Position numbers and translations under genes: made by a program. Below, one piece after another: positions 57,575 to 64,000 of a stretch of 64,000 bases of DNA. The DNA comes from Corinectria fuckeliana (lineage: Eukaryota; Ascomycota; Sordariomycetes; Hypocreales; Nectriaceae). The notes below the pieces were generated by a model. The model worked only from the letters and a program-made list of their open reading frames with translations, did not search any database and had not been told where the DNA came from. How positions within the stretch are numbered: the first letter of the stretch is position 1; each line of letters opens with the position of its first letter. The stretch spans positions 124,001 to 188,000 of the forward strand of contig WPDH01000141.1 of the NCBI GenBank assembly GCA_019137255.1, given 5' to 3'.

Positions 57575-59515
57575 TTATTCGGTCGTCTCAGTCGTCTGGG
57601 TCACCTCAGTTGCGGCGTGACCTGGTGGGGAAAAGAGCTCCCTGAAGCGCTTTGCTGCTATTCTCTGTAAGATGACCCGCGATGGCTAGTCGGGACGGGG
57701 CCAGGTATGGAACAACTCACCTTCCTCACTAATGAAGCAGATTTCAAACGCTCCCGCACTTCCACGCCGTTGGTTTTGCTGTTGGTACTTTTGGCAGAAG
57801 ACATAGAGCTGAATGTCTGCTAGGCGAACCTTGCGATTGGACACTCGCTTCATCCATGTTGACGAAGCGGACTGGTGGGTGACTGAATAGGTCAGCTAGA
57901 CTGGCTCAAACACCCGAGGCTCGAATGACGTACTGAAAGCAGTCCATACGGGACACTGCCGAAGCTGACCATCCCATACAGCTGCATGGAGACGGATTCC
58001 CTTGGTCAATATGTCCTCATAGACAATAAGGGAATGTCGGAACCCATCATCAATAATGCGCCTAACATCGTTAGCGGGATTGATGTGATGTAGGAACTAC
58101 CTTACGCTTGGAAGAGTTTTCGTTCTCCACGCAGGGTCTGCTCGTCCGGGGAAACCTGGATTGTCATGCTGTTTCGAGCCTTGAACGATAGGAAGCAGCA
58201 ATAGAGGAGGACCATTTCTAGGACTGGTTAGTCTCTGGGATAACTGAGAAGAACTCTTAGCAGAAAGTAGAAGCAAACAGGTAGGCATACCTTCCCAGGT
58301 CATAAAGTTTAAGCTGGCCCATAGCTTTGCACATCCTTCAGAATAACTCCACCGCCGAAACTGGAGGCAACTGCCGTCGCGGTCAATGCAAAGCTCGTGG
58401 GCACCCCGTAAGGAGAACCATGGCGTACCCATGTGGTACATTCGTAGGAGAAAGTATGGACATCTGTCCCTCGCGCTAAGGTAGACAATCAGAGAGATCT
58501 GGCGATCATTGAAAGGGCTAATGCTGTCAATATTCCACACCTATCCATAGCAAGGAACCAGGACGATTTACGAACCGCATGAAGAGAACCCTCGCATCGC
58601 TAGGCATCCTAATGTTCCCCCAAGGAACATGAGGTCCAAATGATGTTGAGCTACACCACCTGGTCAACTATGGTGAGACGTGGCTGGGAGGGCTGGGGAA
58701 CTTACGAGCGCTGATGCTTGAGAGCTGTTCGGGATGGCAGAGGCAACGAGAATATTTTCTCAGCCCAGTGGATGGTCTGCCAATGTTTGAGATATGTCTA
58801 ATAGATAGAAAAAGGTTCCAACTCACAGACGTAAGGCCGATGTCATCAAGGAGGGCATCGGGACGAATCCCGGGCCCGACTCGGATCGGGGGCGGTGCTA
58901 CGTCTGATCAGCTCCGTCACCATCGCAACACAGGAATGAGACTCACGTATTCCTCTCGATTCTCGCAATTGCATGATCTGAAGCCGAGTGCTCTCTAGGG
59001 AGTTGAGATCGAAATTGGGTGACCTGGCCGTGGGTCAGACACTATTCGTTCACGTATCGCTGGAAGGACATCGCTAACCTGGTCAATAGCTCCCGCAACA
59101 GGGTTAAGAAATGGTTGTAGAGAATGAATCGCTGCGGAAGTGACAAGCCCCCGGCCTCATCGGTCATTGCGTGGTACATTTTCCTCCATCGGTTTTCTTT
59201 CGTCATAGTCCTGTCCTCATAGTAACTGGTGATATCTCGCAGGGATCGAGACAGACAAGGGAGAATGATCTCGAGGTAATCGAGAACGACCGGGACACGG
59301 GAGAAATGAACTTGTGAATGATCAGCAAGTTCGCGAAGGAGTTGGCTCGCGATTCGAATCTCCTCGATAGTCACCGTCAGATGCGGATGAGTGGGCTCAG
59401 GCAACGCACTGCTGAGCCCGTCGAGGTGGAACGCCACTACATCGGCTCTATTTGCTTCCAACAAGCAGCCTTGGAGCAAATGAATCTCAATTTGGCCTCC
59501 ATGTACCAACTCCAT
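57575..59515 (-). CDS. Conserved-looking protein of unknown function, 10 exons, ~483 aa
   Basis: I do not recognise the family. Exons: 59515-59079, 59023-58947, 58897-58827, 58776-58706, 58650-58590, 58540-58291, 58217-58106, 58061-57934, 57882-57721 and 57657-57575; all join in frame. The N-terminal 145 residues are helical, resembling the repeated helices of a fungal-specific domain ('LLRELADHSQVHFSRVPVV'). A short Pro-rich linker ('PPPIRVGPGIRPDALL') follows. The rest is beta-rich with 'RQISLIVYLSARDRCPYFLL', 'FLSFKARNSMTIQV' and 'KVRLADIQLYVFCQKY', perhaps one large beta domain. No signal peptide or membrane helix is visible. The donor of intron 5 (GTTCTC) is weak. Very short exons and introns make it easy to miss. 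It could be a cytosolic regulatory protein. Confidence 0.62.
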
Positions 59516-61704
59516 GGCGGAACGAGGGTTGACTCCAGGATAGAAGCTGGTCTAAGAGGGCATCGTATGATATTGGGCACCAGGGAAAACCGATGAATAC
59601 TGGACGGTGGAGTGTTCTTGCCGAGACTCTCCTTGGGGGCCCTCCACAGCGAGGTGGTTCCAGTGGCTGCGTGGGATCGGCCTCGTTTGGTGGGTGCGGC
59701 GAAGTATATCCGAGTTGGAAATGTAGTTGAGAAGTTGCGGGGTCGAGATTGAAGGGTAAACGCAGCTAAGAATAGATGCCGACAGTGATCCCAGTTAAAG
59801 TATATTTGATGCTCGGTTTAGAGAACAAGTGATGGGGTTGAAAAAGGCAACCTGGTTATTAATGAGAAGGGTTGGGAGCAGATGCCGGCCGTCGACAACG
59901 TCCGATCCAATCCGGGCTAAGTGGTCAACACCACCGAAGGGCTCACAATCCCATCAGAGTACCCATACCCATGGCTTCACCTGACGTGTTCGGTGCACGG
60001 TTCTTATCGCGCTCCCAAAATGAGCCCATCAGAGATGCTGCACGTAATGTTGGCGGTTATCAAGGGAAAGCGTCCTGTCTAAACCGAGCTAAGACCACAC
60101 ACATCCAGGGTCGTGACCACCTGATGACCAGAACCCGCAAATCCCGAGCTCGGTGGGATGGCGACTCGCTACGCTCGACACGAGCACACCAAATCCCCAT
60201 GTGCTTGTGTGTTGTGGGTGGGTGAAAGGGAGGTGCAATTGCGCGCAGCAGTAGAGTGAACTGCTCAGGCGTTGCCACGAAAGCAAGCGTCTCTCGACAT
60301 GACGCCAATCCCATGCACAAGCAGCCGCGGAGACGTGGACTGGGCTAGGTCGGGGAAAGGTGGGCACTTGCAGCAGCGGCGACTACCATCTCCAACGCGG
60401 CCGTCCACTCAGGGCAACGGTGCGACGTGTTGCACTTGCAGCGGTTCTAGACGTGCATCCAGGAGCTGTGGAGCAAGCCTGTCATGGAGATCGTGAGAGT
60501 GAGGAGAAGCCGAAGGAACCACGTCTGTGCTGGGGTGCAGGTCCCCCCTTTTCTCTCTCTTCATCTCGTCCTTCATCTTGCCATCGCACGGTCGAGAGGC
60601 GCCAGGTGGATAATCCTGAGTTGCTGATGCCCATCACGTCGTCACGTTGCTGGTGACGACCCGCGGGGCTTGACGGAGTCGGCGGGTGCCCCGACTTCCA
60701 AAATGAGGCCACTCGCCTGCTGCATTGCTTTTTGCCTTCTGGTGCGACGGTACCCAGATGGCACTACTTCCTTGACGGGGTTGAAGCATTTCGTATAAGA
60801 GGACGCGGGCAGCACTCGCTTGCCTCTCGTCTCTTGCTTGGCTGCCGGGATGCTGCTGACCTGCACGAGCCACAGTTGTGTGCGATTATCCAATATCGTC
60901 AGCGTGGCCGTCGGTTGACAGGATGTGCACCACTTTAGAGGTTGGGCATCGACATGATGGAGGAGTGAAGTGCAAAGCCTTCGCCAATCCGATGACACGG
61001 GGTTTCAACTGAGTCATGCCTTCCCTCTATGATTGCCTTATTCTGCTGACTCTGGGCGGCTTACATCCTCAGGCAGTGAGGCTGCTAGTAGCCCCCGCTG
61101 ACTGCGGCAATCCTCCACTGGACTTAACTTATTCGGTACCTGGTAGGCCTATCTACTAATCTCTTATCTCTGTCTGCAACGAGCCTTGTCAGCTTCACCT
61201 CAAAATCACAAGCCTGTGCAGTTCGGTGAGCAGTTACACCTCGGTGACAGGTTTGGCTTACAATAACAATTACAACATGGCGTCACATATGGAAGGACTC
61301 GTCATGCAACTGGAGTTTCATGAGTTTGGTGATTTTTTTTTTAAATTTGTTTGGAGCTCCAGTACTTGTACAAGTGTCTCGTTTCATCGTCTTGTGACTT
61401 CCCGTGTAGTTCATGATCAGAGGCTCACGAGAACAAGCGGTGTGAAACGGAGCCTGCAGCTCTAACGGCCGCCTTCTAGATCATAATAACACGTCGCAAG
61501 ACCATATCCCGTTGAGTTTCCGGCAATTGAAAAAGCAAAAGCACTCATCCCATACCGTGCCATAATACAACACCGCCCAGACCAGATTATAAGGAAAGAG
61601 AGGGCTTCAAGGGAGGGTCACCAGCAGAAGGATTGATGACACATCGGCACAGGCCGTGGCCAACAACTTGCAGTTGCCTCATCTTGAGATCTGTGGGCCG
61701 CCGC
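59516..61704. other. Intergenic, 2.2 kb
   Basis: ORFs on both strands overlap without coding character. It should hold the promoter of the ten-exon gene and the NHP6 3' UTR. No RNA gene was recognised. Confidence 0.45.
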
Positions 61705-62249
61705 TTAAGAGGACTCCTCCTCCTCCTGCTCGGCCTTTTTGTCCTGGTTAGCTTCAGCTAGAGTTTACCAATGGCGGATTTGGATGGCAATCTTACGTTG
61801 TAGGCCTGCTTCTCATCTTCGTATCGCTTCTTGTCGGCGGCAGCCTTGGCCTCGTAGGGAGTGCGCTGCTTCTCGTTCAGGGCCTTCCATCGCTCACCAA
61901 GAAGCTTGCCGACCTGACCGAAGGAGATACCGGGGTTCTCCTCACGGACGTTTTCACGCTGCTCATTGGCGAAGAACATGTACGCAGAGAGGCCACGCTT
62001 GGGGGCGTTAGGGTCTGATATGAGTTAGTCGTTGAAACTTAGGTATCGAGAGGAATAGGGCAAGGTCATGCGTGGCTAGCGTTGGCCGTGGCTCTGGTGA
62101 TGGAGATTGACGATGATCACATCAATCACATCACAGACCATGTAACATGGGCCTTATTAAGATTGGAAGGGGAAGATTGATAAAGACTTACCCTTCTTGG
62201 CGCGCTTCTTCTCGACCTTTCCTCGCTTGCCGACAGCAGCCTTAGGCAT
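61705..62249 (-). CDS. NHP6: HMG-box chromatin protein NHP6
   Basis: Three exons, 62249-62192, 62014-61797 and 61743-61705, give 104 residues. A basic tail 'MPKAAVGKRGKVEKKRAKKG' precedes a single HMG box (about residues 20-90) with 'DPNAPKRGLSAYMFFANEQR', 'ISFGQVGKLLGERWKAL' and 'RTPYEAKAAADKKRYEDEK'. A short acidic tail ends the protein. Nhp6 bends DNA without sequence specificity and helps FACT and RNA polymerase III. A large 5' UTR intron is likely (62535-62262, 274 nt, donor GTATG, acceptor CACAG), typical of fungal NHP6. The acceptor of the last intron is placed by frame. Confidence 0.93.
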
Positions 62250-64000
62250 CTTGAATGGTTTCTGTGGCACGGACGTTAGTTAGGGTTCTAGGCGTTTAAG
62301 TCTTGTCGTGTGCGCATGGACAGAAGCGGCGGCGGAAGGCGGCGGCGGCGCGACGTGAACAGGGACGTCGCGCAATTCGACGCGCGGGATGGACTTGGAG
62401 GGGTAGCTCTAAGTGGGCACTGGAGCTTGGGTGATGATGATGTGAAGTGCAAGGCGCAAATGCAATTGCGATCGCAAACGCGTGGTGTCGACCATTTGCA
62501 AGAAAGAAAAAGCACGAGATCGAAGGTGAGCATACCTTGGGGGTTGTTTTGAGGAGAGATCAAGATGGTGGTGATGGGGTGTTCTGCGACGCGACAGCTA
62601 GGTTAGCTTGCTGATCGAGTCTTGAAGCGCGCGTAGGCAAGGTGATGATGCGACGAGGTGAAGATGCAAAGTGCAAGTGGATGCGCGCAGCTCTGAGGGC
62701 AATGCAGGTTTGCAACAATGGCAAAAACGAGAGCGCAGAGCGTACGCGATCAAGTGCAGCAAGGCAGCAGTGGTAGAGAAGAGGGAGGCTCGTGGAAGAT
62801 GTGTTGGGCGGTGATGCGCAGCGCAGAGGAACTGTACTCACCACGAAGGCGTGTCGTGTAGGTTGTAGGTGAGGGGAGTTTGTATGGGAGGATTTGGGTG
62901 GGAGGTTTGTATGAGAGAGAAGGGAGGGAAAATGTATGGGGGGAGGGCCAAGGCAGCCTTTTTACTCCGGGGGAGTGATTGTGTGTGGAGGAACGCGGCC
63001 TGCCCACAGCTACCACACTGTTATGCTGGGCGCTGGCAGCTGGTGCTTGCTTATTAGGCGAGACCCCCTTCCCTCGCAAAAAATGGGTGCGCGCGAGCCG
63101 TGGTGCTAGTACTTCGTACCAAAAGTAGAGTACGAAGTACCTTCCTGGCTGATGGTCACGGCCGTAGGTGCCCCAGGTCCCCAGGTGCCAGGTCCCTGAA
63201 GAGTCCCGTCGAGTCCCGTCACCCGTCTCATCGAGGAAAGGTCAGACCGTCAAGCCCAGGCTCCCAGCTCCAAGCTTCCCCCCAGCAGCGTTGCCAGTGG
63301 CCACCAGGCTCAACAGCGGGCCAGTCATCAGCGCGCGACGAGTGGTCCTTGGTGGTCCTTGGTGGCCCTTGGTGGCTCTGGTGCTATTATTGTGCGGTAC
63401 TGTACAGGTACAAGCCGCACGCAGCCCGCCGCGCCGAGGTAGAGTACAACGGCATTGTACCGCGACGCTTGTCGCGCAATCCGCACAGTGTACTTAAGTG
63501 ATTGCCATGGCTTTTTGGGGAGTGACTCGGAATGCTCAGACCTCTGACACAGTAGTAGTACTCCTCCCCCTTCTTTCCCTCCAAGTCCATCCATCCATAT
63601 TTGGCCCCTCTTCTGGTGCAGTGCTGCTCTCCGTCTGGCCTTGCTTGTGTTCACCCTCTCTCACACATTCGGGAGTCGCACTCACATCCGGACCTGTATG
63701 AACGACTCTGGCTCTGCCTCGCCGCCTGGGTGTCACTGTACACCGGTAACCCCGTGGCCCTCCTTGTTATTCTCGCCTTGGTTGCCCTTCCCTTCCACTC
63801 CTTGCTTTTCTTCGCTTCCCTCCACGACCAGCAGCACCCAGCACGTCTACCAGCCTGTCTTCCATGTTTATCTGTCTACTAAGTAGTAGGCCCCTCCACC
63901 CACTCACTCCATCCACCTCCCTGAGGCCGCTATGATTCAATCAAATCAGTCTCGGCGCTCACGGCCGCCTTCCCCTTCTCCTAATACCGACACCCTATCC
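62250..64000. other. NHP6 leader and intergenic end of window
   Basis: The first 300 bp hold the leader and the likely 5' UTR intron. Beyond lie a GC-rich stretch with short tandem repeats near 63170-63230 (CCAGGTCC, AGTCCCGTCG) and 63343-63378 (TGGTCCTTGG). No gene was supported up to the window end. Confidence 0.5.

Noticed and set aside
58541..58571. 31-nt intron in the ten-exon gene
   Set aside because: Too short for fungal splicing. A donor at 58589 gives 49 nt and keeps the frame, although its sequence is unusual.

Overview
This is eukaryotic nuclear DNA from a filamentous ascomycete (Pezizomycotina, most likely Sordariomycetes). The genes are dense, have short 45-70 nt introns with GTAAGT/GTGAGT donors and CTAAC/CTGAC branch points, and are mostly conserved single-copy fungal housekeeping genes. 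The transposons carry the C-to-T/G-to-A erosion typical of repeat-induced point mutation (RIP). I cannot name the species. All exon structures were worked out by hand from splice motifs and frame continuity, so individual junctions may be off by a few bases.

Layout. 1-10 kb: 3' part of a Zn2Cys6-type transcription factor (+), a large unknown protein (-), a She3-like coiled-coil protein (-). 11.2-12.5 kb: an inactivated Tc1/mariner element with 85-bp inverted repeats. 13-24.3 kb: PTA1 (-) and COA3 (+) diverging from a shared promoter region, DEP1-like (-) and NOP12 (+) likewise, then alpha-tubulin (-). 26-33.7 kb: a single-pass surface protein (-), RPS15 (+), a SET-domain protein (-), an accessory complex I subunit (-) carrying an unresolved poly-G tract, and the wreck of a short-chain dehydrogenase (+). 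35-39.2 kb: a small Cys-rich protein, a Nudix hydrolase and a cupin protein. 39.9-47.1 kb: a 7.1-kb RIP-mutated Ty1/copia retrotransposon that itself holds three later LTR-type insertions. 49.3-62.3 kb: a secretory-pathway membrane protein (+), a GFO/IDH/MocA oxidoreductase (-), REX2 (+), phosphoglucomutase (+), a ten-exon unknown (-) and NHP6 (-).

The genes do not form one pathway; this is a normal euchromatic stretch serving transcription and RNA processing (PTA1, NOP12, DEP1, NHP6, REX2, RPS15), mitochondrial respiration (COA3, complex I subunit), cytoskeleton (alpha-tubulin, She3-like) and carbon metabolism (PGM2). I see no secondary-metabolite cluster, CRISPR array or dedicated defence system. 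The most interesting material is the transposon archaeology: a nested retroelement nest with exact target-site duplications, a TRIM-like mini-retrotransposon, and two LTR copies RIP-mutated in complementary halves so that only the outer edges of the element remain pristine.
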